Source: CBDCPI01 sp965220245 (GTDB lineage: Bacteria > Chloroflexota > Dehalococcoidia > Lucifugimonadales > UBA3495). Taken from it: a DNA stretch of 64,000 nucleotides. Shown one piece after another: positions 17,547-25,870 of this stretch (positions within the stretch are counted from its first letter, which is position 1; the number at the start of each line of letters is the position of its first letter). The notes beneath the pieces were generated by a model. That model was not told the DNA's origin and searched no databases. It saw only the letters and a list, made by a program, of their open reading frames with translations. Made by a program: the position numbers and the translations under genes. The stretch lies in the NCBI GenBank assembly GCA_965220245.1, contig CBDCPI010000013.1, positions 474,887 through 538,886 on the forward strand, written 5' to 3'.

Positions 17547-18692
17547 TTAGCTTCGCCCGGAGAAAGCCGGCATGACACCTTCGGCAAACCGGGTCAACTG
17601 CTCCCGGTATTCGTGCCAGGGCATCCCTTCGGGCCAATGCACCACGATGTCTTCCAACCCTGGGTACTTGGCTTCATACTCTCGAAGCAGGTCAACAAAG
17701 GCTTCGGGGGGCCCGCAAGCCCAGACCTTTTGGGCGACCCCATCTTCCAAAGCGGGCACTCCTGCCGGCGCTCCGGGAGTTCCCCAAGGACGGCCCTGTT
17801 CATCGGTGTAGCGCACGAAACCGAAGGGAGCGAACCACTTGTAGCGTTCGTCATGATAAGGCCGGGCCTTTTCGATGGCCGCCTGCTGGGTATCGTCGAT
17901 ATAAAATCCTATGCCCAAGGCCAAGTCTTGCCCCAAGCTTAGCTGGCGGCCAGCGCCCGCCGCCGCCTCTTGGTATGACCGAAACATCTGGTCCACCAGC
18001 TTTTCTCCGGTCAGGTGCACCATTCCCTTGATGCCTTTGCGGGCTATGTATTCCAGAGTGCGGCCGCTGGCGATGGGTTGCCAAATCTCTACGGGAAGAT
18101 TTACCGGGCGGGGCACCATCGTGATCTCTTTCAGTTGATAGCCCCGATAAGGAACGTCTGGCGGGATGGTGAAGTGCTTTCCGTGATGGCTGAACGACTC
18201 CTCGTTGAAGGCCTTGAAGATTACTTCCATCTGCTCTTCGAAGTATTCTCGGTTGGCGTCGTTGTCGATCACTGGCGCGCCGAAGGTTTCGACCTCCCGG
18301 GAGTGGTAGCCGCGGCCAACGCCAAAAATCAACCGGCCGCCGGTCAAGATGTCGGCCATGGCAAAGTCTTCCGCGATACGCAGGGGGTGCCACATGGGCA
18401 CAATGTTGAATGCCGCGCCGAACTTGAGGTTCTTGGTCTGCCCGGCGAGGTGAACCCCCAGAAGAATCAGGTTGGGAAGGCATTCGTAACCTTCCCTCTG
18501 GAAGTGGTGCTCGGCGGTCCACAAACAGTGAAACCCCAAGCCGTCCATGTGCTTGGCCAAGGCGACGGAGTGTTCGTAGGCCTGGACCAATTGCTCGTTG
18601 GTATACCTTCGCTCATCCGCCGGAGTTCCCTCGGCGCCCACATTTTCCAGGTCAATCTGTCCGACGTATAGGACGGAAAACCGCTTTATCAT
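17547..18692 (-). CDS. LLM-class flavin-dependent oxidoreductase (luciferase-like)
   Basis: An intact 381-residue bacterial-luciferase-like TIM-barrel protein. Family markers are W-T-A-E-H-H-F near residue 60, N-I-V-P-M-W-H-P-L-R-I-A-E-D-F-A, D-I-L-T-G-G-R-L-I-F-G-V-G-R-G-Y and a C-terminal F-V-D-L-L-R-E-Y region. Members use reduced FMN or F420 to oxygenate small organic compounds. The substrate is not deducible. It lies upstream of the pentapeptide-TIR gene on the same strand with an 81-base gap, possibly co-transcribed. SAR202-type genomes are known for large sets of such enzymes. Confidence 0.9.
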   Translation of the reverse strand: MIKRFSVLYVGQIDLENVGAEGTPADERRYTNEQLVQAYEHSVALAKHMDGLGFHCLWTAEHHFQREGYECLPNLILLGVHLAGQTKNLKFGAAFNIVPMWHPLRIAEDFAMADILTGGRLIFGVGRGYHSREVETFGAPVIDNDANREYFEEQMEVIFKAFNEESFSHHGKHFTIPPDVPYRGYQLKEITMVPRPVNLPVEIWQPIASGRTLEYIARKGIKGMVHLTGEKLVDQMFRSYQEAAAGAGRQLSLGQDLALGIGFYIDDTQQAAIEKARPYHDERYKWFAPFGFVRYTDEQGRPWGTPGAPAGVPALEDGVAQKVWACGPPEAFVDLLREYEAKYPGLEDIVVHWPEGMPWHEYREQLTRFAEGVMPAFSGRS

Positions 18693-18864
18693 CTTTGGTC
18701 CACTCCTCTGGGGTCCGCTCCTCCGGCGCCGCGCCTGAAGCTAGGAAATCAGATTGGTCTGCAAACTCTGGAATGCCGCGCGGTGCCCGTGAACTCCGGG
18801 TCCAAAGGGTTTCGCGCAATCTTGCTGGCAGCGGCGCAATTATATCATGGCATCCATCACACCC

Positions 18865-20073
18865 TTAATGCACCACGCCTCGCTCCTTAAGTTCCATAAA
18901 TTGGTCCCCGGAAAAACCCAAGCCGCGCAGCACCTCCTCGGTATGCTGCCCGGTCACCGATCCCACGTGCCTTACCCGGCCGGGAGTCTCCGAGAGGTTT
19001 ATGGGAATTCCAACCTGGCTGACTTTGCCCTCGGGGACTACTGGGGCTTCGACCTCCACCACCATATTCCGGTGGACCACCTGAGGGTCGGCCATGGCTT
19101 CCTCCAAGCTATACACCTTACCCACCGATATGTTCCGGTCTTTCAAAAACTCGAACCACTCATCCCTGGTCCGGGTCGTGAAAGTCCGTTCCAGGAAGTC
19201 TTTTATCTTCTCGAGTTCTGCTCCCTTGGCTCCCTGGTTGTCCTGCAAGTCTTCTCTTCCCAGAATGCGGCAAAGATTGACCCAGAACCAGGGCTCAAGA
19301 GCGGCGATGCTCAGATATTTGTCGTCTTTGGTGCGGTACACGTTGTAGTACGGAACACCGCCGGTAAGACGGCTCTGGCCCCTAGCCGGTGAGCTTCCTT
19401 GTTGGAAATACGCGGAAATCATGGCGGCCATCATGTACATCACTCCCTCGGTCATGGCGATGTCCAAATATTGACCGCGGCCGGTGGTATTGCGGGCCAG
19501 CAGGGCGGCAAGGATGGCGATTGCCCCGCATAAGCCGCCTCCAGCGTAATCTGCCAGCAGGTTGGAAGGTATAGCGGGCTTTTCCTCTTCGGAGTAGCCG
19601 ATCATACTCAGCACGCCGGAAAAGGAGATGTAGTTGATGTCGTGGCCGGCCATGTTGGCGTAGGGACCGTCCTGCCCGTAACCGGAAACCGAACAATAGA
19701 CAACCTTGGGGTTGATGTCACTTACCTTCCGGTACCCGGCACCCAACCGGTCCATGACCCCGGGACGGAAGCCTTCCACCACCACGTCGGCTTCCCGGAG
19801 CAAGGTGTAGAAAATCTCCTGGGCTTCGGGCTCCTTCATGTTCAGCCCCAAGCTACGCTTATTGCGCTGCAAGGCGTTATAGGCAGCATGACGCCGCTCC
19901 TCCTCCAGGTTGGTAATGCCGTTTACCACTTGCTCGTAAGCGGCCCGGTCTCCGGTCATGGCGCGCTCGATCATCAGGACATCGGCTCCCAGGTCTCCCA
20001 AGATCATGGTGCAGAACATCCCTGGGGCGTTCCGGCAAAAGTCCAAAACCTTGATTCCTTCCAGAGCTTGCAT
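18865..20073 (-). CDS. CaiB/BaiF (class III) CoA-transferase
   Basis: A 402-residue protein that would move CoA between acyl-CoA and a free carboxylic acid through an Asp-bound anhydride. The N-terminus (G-I-K-V-L-D-F-C-R-N-A-P-G) and G-A-D-V-L-M-I-E are typical. The catalytic Asp lies in M-A-G-H-D-I-N-Y-I. The A-L-Q-R-N-K-R-S-L-G-L-N-M-K and E-A-D-V-V-V-E-G-F-R-P-G motifs are intact. Length is normal. It is divergent to the SDR gene at 20234, so the two may belong to one acyl-CoA pathway. Confidence 0.94.
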   Translation of the reverse strand: MQALEGIKVLDFCRNAPGMFCTMILGDLGADVLMIERAMTGDRAAYEQVVNGITNLEEERRHAAYNALQRNKRSLGLNMKEPEAQEIFYTLLREADVVVEGFRPGVMDRLGAGYRKVSDINPKVVYCSVSGYGQDGPYANMAGHDINYISFSGVLSMIGYSEEEKPAIPSNLLADYAGGGLCGAIAILAALLARNTTGRGQYLDIAMTEGVMYMMAAMISAYFQQGSSPARGQSRLTGGVPYYNVYRTKDDKYLSIAALEPWFWVNLCRILGREDLQDNQGAKGAELEKIKDFLERTFTTRTRDEWFEFLKDRNISVGKVYSLEEAMADPQVVHRNMVVEVEAPVVPEGKVSQVGIPINLSETPGRVRHVGSVTGQHTEEVLRGLGFSGDQFMELKERGVVH

Positions 20074-20233
20074 TGGCTGGCTCCTCGTTGGCTGGTCTTA
20101 GATGCGGTAATTATACCGAAGACGTAACAGTGTCCAAGAGCGGCGTACCTAGGTGCATGGTGCGCCCCTTTCCGGTAGCGGCTATAATTTCTTTGCTTTC
20201 CCCGCAGGCAATCAAAAGATTACGGAGGCTGAT

Positions 20234-21010
20234 ATGGACCTGGGACTAACCGGAAGAGTAGCCATGATTACGGGCGGCAGTCACGGATTAGGTCTGCAAG
20301 CAGCGGATTGCCTGGCCCGGGAAGGTTGTAAGGTAGCGATTTGCGCCCGCGGCCAAGACCAATTGGACTCTGCGGTGGGTGAGCTTCGGGCTAAGGGGTA
20401 CGAAGCCTACGGCACCCAGGCGGACGTGACCAACGAGGAAGAATCCACCCGGTTCTATGACGACACCATTGTCAATCTCGGGGACCCGGACATTCTGATT
20501 AACAACGTGGGTGGCCGCCGGGGCTCGGTGCTCTTGGACGAGACCTCTATGGAGCAGTTTCGGGAAGGGCTGGAGGTCAACCTTTTCAGTGCGGTACGCC
20601 TGATGAAGATGGTGCTTCCCCACATGAAAGACCAGAACTGGGGCCGCATCATCAACATCTCCTCGATTTACGGACGAGAGCACGGCGGGTCAATCGACTA
20701 CATGACGGCCAAAGCCGGCCTGATTGCGTTCTCCAAGCACTTGGCGCTCCAGCTAGCCCCCACCAACGTGAGGGTCAACTGCATAGCTCCCGGCTCCATA
20801 GATTTCCCGGGCAGCACCTGGGACCGTTTCCAGAAAAACAACACCCCGGAAGTAGTTGCCGAGTTCATCGCCCGCAATCTGCCTGCCGGTAAGTTCGGCT
20901 GGCCCGAACCGATCGGGGAGACGGTAGCCTTCCTGGCCTCGGACCGGGCAGATCTAATCACCGGTACTTGCCTCAACGTTGACGGCGGCCAGTCTAAGTC
21001 TCTCTTCTAG
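20234..21010 (+). CDS. SDR-family NAD(P)-dependent oxidoreductase
   Basis: A 258-residue classical short-chain dehydrogenase/reductase. The dinucleotide loop T-G-G-S-H-G-L-G, N-N-V-G-G, the catalytic Ser in I-S-S-I-Y-G and the Y-M-T-A-K pair are all present. The ATG at 20234 is chosen because CGGAGG precedes it; an upstream in-frame ATG at 20153 has no ribosome site. The 3' end overlaps the convergent hydrolase gene by four bases. The substrate is unknown. Confidence 0.92.
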   Translation: MDLGLTGRVAMITGGSHGLGLQAADCLAREGCKVAICARGQDQLDSAVGELRAKGYEAYGTQADVTNEEESTRFYDDTIVNLGDPDILINNVGGRRGSVLLDETSMEQFREGLEVNLFSAVRLMKMVLPHMKDQNWGRIINISSIYGREHGGSIDYMTAKAGLIAFSKHLALQLAPTNVRVNCIAPGSIDFPGSTWDRFQKNNTPEVVAEFIARNLPAGKFGWPEPIGETVAFLASDRADLITGTCLNVDGGQSKSLF

Positions 21011-21813
21011 CGGTGGCTGATTAGGCCCAGAAACTCCCGCCAAGCCGTCACGCATTGCTCCGGGGCGGTGTGCTGCACATAGCCAGTGGTCCCCGGAATG
21101 GCCGCCAACTGGGCGTTGGGTAATAGCTGGGCCATGCCCACGGTACGCTCCGGATTGTTGGACAGACTATCCTCGGCCACGAGGATTAAGGTGGGGGTAT
21201 TGATCTGGGGCAGAATACCGCTTAAATCCTGGTTGGCCAAGTAGGCCAGGGTTTCCAGGACTACTCTCTGCGAGGTCTGAGACATCTGGTCGATGTACCA
21301 TTGATGGTGTGCCGGGTTCGCCGACGGGTCCACCCTTTGGTTGCCGGTCCGGCGGGCCCAGGCGGGTACCCCTTCCTCTTGGACTAGCCGGTAGTATTCC
21401 TGGTAGGTCGATACGCCAGCAAACTTGTAGGGCGAGGTGCACACCGCCAAGGAGTGCAGCCGCTCCGGGTACTCGTGGGCGAATTGCAAAGAGATGGTGC
21501 CGCCTACGGTTTCCCCGATCAGGTGCACCCGGTCCAACTCCAGGTGATCGAGCAACCGGCGCAGGTCACCAGCAAAATTGCTGAGCGACCAGTCGTAGCC
21601 CTCCGGCGGTACCGAGGACCGGCCGAAACCCCGGGCGTCCAAGCGGATTACCCGGTATTCGCGGGACAGCAGCGGGACCCAGGCATACCAGAGACGGGAA
21701 CTCTTAGCATTGCCGTGGTGGAGCACCACCGTCTCCGGTTGACGCCAAGGGTCGTTGAAGGCGTCGTCCTCATAGTACATCTCCAAGGTGCTGTCTAGGC
21801 TCGCGTAGGGCAT
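21007..21813 (-). CDS. Alpha/beta-hydrolase-fold protein with altered catalytic residues
   Basis: A 268-residue protein with the fold clearly visible: H-H-G-N-A-K-S-S-R-L-W after strand 3, Y-R-V-I-R-L-D-A-R-G-F-G-R-S, and the nucleophile elbow reading L-I-G-E-T-V-G-G-T. The usual Ser/Asp/Cys at the elbow is Thr102. The C-terminal motif normally G-T-G-H-x-x-x-x-E-x-P reads G-T-T-G-Y-V-Q-H-T-A-P-E, so the His is displaced or lost. The relatives are carboxylesterase or enol-lactonase-like enzymes. It may be inactive or have an unusual mechanism. No frameshift is seen, so the frame is under selection or recently changed. Confidence 0.85.
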   Translation of the reverse strand: MPYASLDSTLEMYYEDDAFNDPWRQPETVVLHHGNAKSSRLWYAWVPLLSREYRVIRLDARGFGRSSVPPEGYDWSLSNFAGDLRRLLDHLELDRVHLIGETVGGTISLQFAHEYPERLHSLAVCTSPYKFAGVSTYQEYYRLVQEEGVPAWARRTGNQRVDPSANPAHHQWYIDQMSQTSQRVVLETLAYLANQDLSGILPQINTPTLILVAEDSLSNNPERTVGMAQLLPNAQLAAIPGTTGYVQHTAPEQCVTAWREFLGLISHR

Positions 21814-21829
21814 ACGCCAACTCCAAGGG

Positions 21830-22180
21830 TTAATCTACCAAGGGAATAGCCACTGAAACCCGGGTTGTGCCGCCCACCGCCGCCGTGGTATGGCCCCGTC
21901 CGGTCAGATCGTCGGCTAGGACAACGTCCCCGGGATTGAAGGTCCTTTTGGTGCCGTCACCGAGGCCGATCTCCGATTGACCTTCCAAGGTGATCACAAA
22001 CTGGCGGCGGGGCGCCGTGTGCCAGTCGGAAAAACTTCCCGAAGGGGTCCTGCGGAACTGGACCCCGGAAGCAGAGCGCATTGCGGTGACTTGAGCATCA
22101 GCTATGGTCTCGTAAGGCAACTCCAAGTCCTCAAAGTGAGACTCTCCATCATCTCCGGTATAAATCCTGACTACTTGCAT
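21830..22180 (-). CDS. Small cupin-domain protein
   Basis: A 116-residue single-domain beta-barrel. The second cupin motif is recognisable as P-G-D-V-V-L-A-D-D-L-T-G-R-G-H-T, and the first as W-H-T-A-P-R-R-Q-F-V-I-T-L-E-G-Q-S-E-I. The first motif carries one His (W-H) and the second one (G-H); a metal site is possible but incomplete compared with the classical three-His-one-Glu set. It lies 16 bases upstream of the altered hydrolase on the same strand and is probably co-transcribed with it. Function unknown. Confidence 0.8.
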   Translation of the reverse strand: MQVVRIYTGDDGESHFEDLELPYETIADAQVTAMRSASGVQFRRTPSGSFSDWHTAPRRQFVITLEGQSEIGLGDGTKRTFNPGDVVLADDLTGRGHTTAAVGGTTRVSVAIPLVD

Positions 22181-22386
22181 CGTAAACCTCCCATCTGAAT
22201 GCGATGTTTTCGAGAATGACTAAATTCGGCCCGGGTAATAGTCCGCAAAAAAGTACGTGAGCTTAAGTCTGGGAACCCGGCAAAATCATAACAACCGGCT
22301 CTCGGAGCGTCAACGCCGACGCCAGACTCCTCCACCGATAGTTCGGGACTTCCTGCTCAATTCCCCACTCACCATCACTTGTGGGG

Positions 22387-22905
22387 TCAGGCTGGGTGTC
22401 GTAGTGAGAACCCTACGGGGGATGTGTCTCCGACTTGCAACCTGTCGTTCCCTGTAAGTTCCACCAGCCGTCGGCGCTGTTGATTGGATGTGATGGCAAA
22501 GGGTCGCGGGGCCTCGTATTGCAGGGCTTCCAGCAACGGCAACGCTTCTTCAACCGTTTCTATCAACTCTCTAATCGTCTCGGGATTGCGCTGATTTTCA
22601 TAGAAGTTGAAATGCCCGATGTTATAGGCATCCGAAATAGCGATGGCGAGTTCCGGTCGGTTATATTCCAATACGATATGCCGCCCGATGTTCTCAACGT
22701 TCCGATGCGACTCGTGGCGCCATCCCCGCAGTTCTCCGATGGCCTTCAAGTTATGGGCAACCGCCCCCCATGCTTTCTCCCCAGCCTGGAGACGGTGGCC
22801 CTTTTCCAGTTCCTCACGCGCATGCTGAATAAATCTGCGGCCTATGGCTCTGCGGTCTTCGGGACTTCGCAACCCGGGTTCTGGCAATGGCGGTACTGTT
22901 GCCAT
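22387..22905 (-). CDS. PaREP1/HEPN-like helical protein
   Basis: A protein of about 172 residues, mostly helical. A-R-E-E-L-E-K-G-H-R-L-Q-A-G-E-K-A-W-G-A-V-A-H-N-L-K-A-I at residues about 30-60 is the PaREP1/HEPN-superfamily signature, followed by R-G-W-R-H-E-S-H. HEPN proteins are often RNases or partners of a nucleotidyltransferase in toxin-antitoxin pairs. The classical R-x4-6-H motif may be present as R-G-W-R-H-E-S-H, but no nucleotidyltransferase partner is beside it. The start at 22905 follows AGGGAGG; an upstream ATG at 22965 is less likely. Confidence 0.65.
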   Translation of the reverse strand: MATVPPLPEPGLRSPEDRRAIGRRFIQHAREELEKGHRLQAGEKAWGAVAHNLKAIGELRGWRHESHRNVENIGRHIVLEYNRPELAIAISDAYNIGHFNFYENQRNPETIRELIETVEEALPLLEALQYEAPRPFAITSNQQRRRLVELTGNDRLQVGDTSPVGFSLRHPA

Positions 22906-23109
22906 ATGATTGCTGCCCTCCCTTTGTCTTCTTGTGATATGGCTAGAGTTATTGAAACCATCCATACTATCTCAATACCGCTTACATCAATCGCATTATA
23001 ACCAAACGCGGCCCGACCCAGTCCTCCGGCGGTCCTGGCACTGCTTCAGCCTCGCATCGACGATGTAGTACGATAGGGAAGTGTCGAAGTTTAGTCCTTT
23101 GTTCACGTA

Positions 23110-23850
23110 TCAGTAATCGCCCGACGCCGCCGATCCCATGCCGGTGGCGCAGATGTCCCGGAGGCAGCACCCGGAACATCGGGGCGCTTTGACACAAACG
23201 GTTTTGCCGTGCTGGTCAAGCAGCGCGTGGTATTCATTGAACAATGCAGCATCCTTGGGGAGGTTGCGATGGAACAACTGCTGATAATCGTCGTAACCGC
23301 CGCGCCACTCCGGAGCCATTAGCCCCATCCGGTCAATGGTCCTCCGGGTGTAGGCGTCAATCACGAATGACGGCCAACCCGCCGCGTAGACCATTATGTC
23401 ATCCGCGGTTTCGGGACCGATGCCGTGGATGGATAACAACTCCTCCCGTAGCTGTGCCGGGTCTTTACCCAAGAATTCTGCGAGGCCGCCAGCATAATTG
23501 TTCGCCACATGGGCCGCAAAGGCTTTGAGTTTCCGGGCTTTGGCGTTGAAATAGCCGCTGGAACGGACAATCTGGGCGAGTTCGTCCACCGGCCGCTGGT
23601 GGATTGCTTCCAACGACCAACAGTCAGTTTCCTTTAGCTGGGCGATGGCGCGCTCCACGTTGGCCCAAGCCGCCGATTGAGTCAGGATGGCCCCGATTAC
23701 CACATCCAACGGGCCGTCGCCGGGCCACCAACCCTGCGGCCCGTAGGCCCGATACAGCCTTTGGTAGACATCCTCCAGCAAAGGACCGAGGTCTCTATCA
23801 CCTGGTCCGGACCATGGGGCGTCCTTGGGCTTTCGGGTTTTACCGGGCAT
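23110..23850 (-). CDS. HhH-GPD DNA glycosylase, endonuclease III-like (COG2231 type)
   Basis: A protein of about 246 residues. The helix-hairpin-helix is L-S-I-H-G-I-G-P-E-T-A-D-D-I, with the catalytic Asp in F-V-I-D-A-Y-T-R-R. At the place where endonuclease III has its catalytic Lys (G-x-K-T-A) there is Glu, so it is probably a monofunctional base-excision glycosylase. The C-terminal iron-sulfur motif is C-x5-C-x2-C-x5-C, one residue shorter in the first gap than in Nth/MutY. The ATG at 23850 is preferred; longer frames run into sfsA. It follows sfsA by 16 bases on the same strand. Confidence 0.85.
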   Translation of the reverse strand: MPGKTRKPKDAPWSGPGDRDLGPLLEDVYQRLYRAYGPQGWWPGDGPLDVVIGAILTQSAAWANVERAIAQLKETDCWSLEAIHQRPVDELAQIVRSSGYFNAKARKLKAFAAHVANNYAGGLAEFLGKDPAQLREELLSIHGIGPETADDIMVYAAGWPSFVIDAYTRRTIDRMGLMAPEWRGGYDDYQQLFHRNLPKDAALFNEYHALLDQHGKTVCVKAPRCSGCCLRDICATGMGSAASGDY

Positions 23851-23866
23851 TGGTATCTCAACCCCG

Positions 23867-24559
23867 TCACAGCCAGATGGGCAGGCTGCGGTCCAGAGTG
23901 ACCTGGGTCTCGGTGACCCGGCACTTGTAAGCAAAGGCCCCCACGCCAGCCTTAATCCCTTCCCGCAAAGCGATGCCAAACTCCGGATCGGCGGTATCGT
24001 GAGGAGCAAAGCTGTCGCAATCATCCCGTTGGACCACAAACACCACGGCGGCCCGGTGCCCCGACTCCACGGCTTGTATCAGGCTGCGCAGGTGCTTGGC
24101 GCCCCTGGTGGTGGGGGCGTCGGGAAACAGGCCCACCCCATCGACTACCAAGGTAACCGATTTGGTCTCCACGTAGCACCGGCCGCTGGGACCTTCCAAC
24201 ATCAGGTCGAGGCGGCTTTCCTGGAAAGTAACTTCCCGCCGCACTTCGGGGCAGTCACTAAACTGGGATAACCGGCAGTCGGCCAAGGCTTCGGCCACCA
24301 GAGCGTTGGGCAGCCGGGCGTCGGCCGAAACAAGAGCGAATCCCAAATCGACCATCGCTAGGTCATAGCCGGTCTTCCGGTGGGACCGTCCGGGGCAGGG
24401 CCGGACCAACACCCGGTATCCGGGAACCAACAACTCGTGCATCCGCCCCGAGTTGGCAACGTGGACCTCGACATCCCGGCCGCATATTTCCACCACGGCC
24501 AAGAACCGGTTGAGCCGGACTTTGAAACGGCCTTCCACCAGACTACCCGGAATTTCCAC
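23867..24559 (-). CDS. sfsA: DNA/RNA nuclease SfsA
   Basis: A protein of about 230 residues. V-A-N-S-G-R-M-H-E-L-L-V-P-G in the N-terminal OB-like part and the nuclease part Y-V-E-T-K-S-V-T-L-V ... F-P-D-A-P-T-T-R-G-A-K-H-L are diagnostic of SfsA, first named for sugar fermentation stimulation and later linked to nucleic-acid cleavage. The GTG at 24559 is chosen because GGGAGG precedes it and the protein then begins at V-E-I-P-G-S-L-V-E-G-R-F as in the family; an ATG at 24616 in the same frame lacks a ribosome site. It is upstream of the glycosylase gene, likely one transcript. Confidence 0.92.
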   Translation of the reverse strand: MEIPGSLVEGRFKVRLNRFLAVVEICGRDVEVHVANSGRMHELLVPGYRVLVRPCPGRSHRKTGYDLAMVDLGFALVSADARLPNALVAEALADCRLSQFSDCPEVRREVTFQESRLDLMLEGPSGRCYVETKSVTLVVDGVGLFPDAPTTRGAKHLRSLIQAVESGHRAAVVFVVQRDDCDSFAPHDTADPEFGIALREGIKAGVGAFAYKCRVTETQVTLDRSLPIWL

Positions 24560-24736
24560 ACAAGCCTCCCTTGACGGTTTCCCGGCAATAGTAACAACCC
24601 CCCAAAAGGGGAGCAACCGGGAGAGATATGAATCCCTGTAGACCCGGATGGAATGAGCCGGTTGCCGGGAAGGATATAATGTGGTCCAAGGAGTCTTGGA
24701 AAAACATCCGAGACGTCGTCAGCACAGGAATCGAAA

Positions 24737-25573
24737 ATGGCGGTATTCTTGAGCCGGTTAGAACACGCCTGCGATGCCAATCGCAGCTTGCTTTGCGTCG
24801 GCCTCGACCCAGACCCCTCTCGAATGCCGGTGACCGATGTGTTCGAGTTCAACCGCAACATCGTCGACGCCACGTGCGGCTTGGTCTGCGCCTTCAAGCC
24901 CAATTTCGCGTTTTATGAGGCAATGGGTCTACCCGGCCTGGACGCTTTGGCCAAGACTGTAGAGTACATCCATCAGGTGGCGCCCGACGTGATCGTAATC
25001 GGAGATGTCAAGCGAGGTGATGTAGGCCCCTCAAGCGAAGCCTATGCCCACGCCGCGTTCAACGTGTGGGGGTTCGACGCCGTAACCGTAAATCCTTGGG
25101 CGGGCTTGGACTCAGTCGCGCCATTCCTAGAGCAAGAGGACCGCGGAGCGTTCGTGTGGTGCCGGGGCTCGAATCCGGGCTCGGCGGACTTACAGGACTT
25201 GACTGTCGACGGCGAACAAGGCCGGTTGCCGGTGTACCTGCGTTTGGCCGAGTCCGTTAAGCAGTGGGACCGCAAAGGCAACGTGGGGCTGGTGGTGGGG
25301 GCGACCTACCCCCAGCAATTGGAAGAGGTACGCCGCACTTGCAGCCGGATGCCGATATTGGTCCCCGGCGTTGGACCCCAAGGCGGCGATTTGGAGGCGG
25401 TGGTCCGAATCGGCGTCGATAGCCGCGGTCGATTAGCTATCGTGAACTCATCCAGGGGTGTAATCTACGCGTCCAATGGGCCGGATTATGCCGAGGCGGC
25501 CGGGACCGCGGCTGGCCGGTTGCGTGAAGCCATCAATCAGACGTTGGCATCCGAAGGAAAGGGATGGCCCTAG
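24737..25573 (+). CDS. pyrF: Orotidine 5'-phosphate decarboxylase
   Basis: This 278-residue enzyme makes UMP from OMP, the last de novo pyrimidine step. It belongs to the longer (type 2) family: the catalytic K-x-x-D signature is in V-I-G-D-V-K-R-G-D-V-G, with F-K-P-N-F-A-F-Y-E upstream and I-V-N-S-S-R-G-V-I-Y-A near the C-terminus. It lies 3 kb away from the pyr operon and on the opposite strand, so the PyrR attenuator upstream of pyrR does not cover it. Its last codons overlap a duplicated ribosome-site/start sequence (25554-25629). Confidence 0.95.
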   Translation: MAVFLSRLEHACDANRSLLCVGLDPDPSRMPVTDVFEFNRNIVDATCGLVCAFKPNFAFYEAMGLPGLDALAKTVEYIHQVAPDVIVIGDVKRGDVGPSSEAYAHAAFNVWGFDAVTVNPWAGLDSVAPFLEQEDRGAFVWCRGSNPGSADLQDLTVDGEQGRLPVYLRLAESVKQWDRKGNVGLVVGATYPQQLEEVRRTCSRMPILVPGVGPQGGDLEAVVRIGVDSRGRLAIVNSSRGVIYASNGPDYAEAAGTAAGRLREAINQTLASEGKGWP

Positions 25574-25629
25574 ACCTCAAAGTCTGGGCCTTAGCATCAA
25601 CAAGGAAAGGGATGGCCCTAGACCTCAAA
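25554..25629 (+). repeat. 48-bp tandem duplication of the pyrF end and DUF951 start
   Basis: AAGGAAAGGGATGGCCCTAG and the 8 bases after it recur exactly at 25554-25581 and 25602-25629. Each copy has a ribosome site plus ATG. The first copy also encodes the last residues and stop of pyrF. Confidence 0.9.
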
Positions 25630-25830
25630 ATCGGCGATCTAGTGCGGCTGAAGAAGGCTCACCCCTGTGGTAGCCGGATGTGGGAAGTAAAACGGCTGGG
25701 AGCCGACATCGGCATCGCTTGCCAGCGGTGCGGCCGATACATCTTGGTGCCTAGGTCTTACCTGGAACGTCGGGTCCGTGAGGTGGTGCCTCGTGCCCGG
25801 CCAGGGGATGCTGCCTCCGGTGGTTCCTAG
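25612..25830 (+). CDS. DUF951 domain protein
   Basis: A small protein of 72 residues (88 if the first duplicated ATG at 25564 is used). It begins D-L-K-I-G-D-L-V-R-L-K-K-A-H-P-C-G and has C-Q-R-C-G-R-Y-I-L-V-P-R, matching DUF951, a family of about 65 residues frequent in Firmicutes and Chloroflexota. The Cys residues (H-P-C-G, C-x2-C) suggest a small metal-binding or nucleic-acid-associated fold. The function is unknown. It is coupled to pyrF through the overlapping start. Confidence 0.88.
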   Translation: MALDLKIGDLVRLKKAHPCGSRMWEVKRLGADIGIACQRCGRYILVPRSYLERRVREVVPRARPGDAASGGS

Positions 25831-25870
25831 AGCGGGGGCCGGTCGTTGGACACGACAAGGCCCCGAGCCC

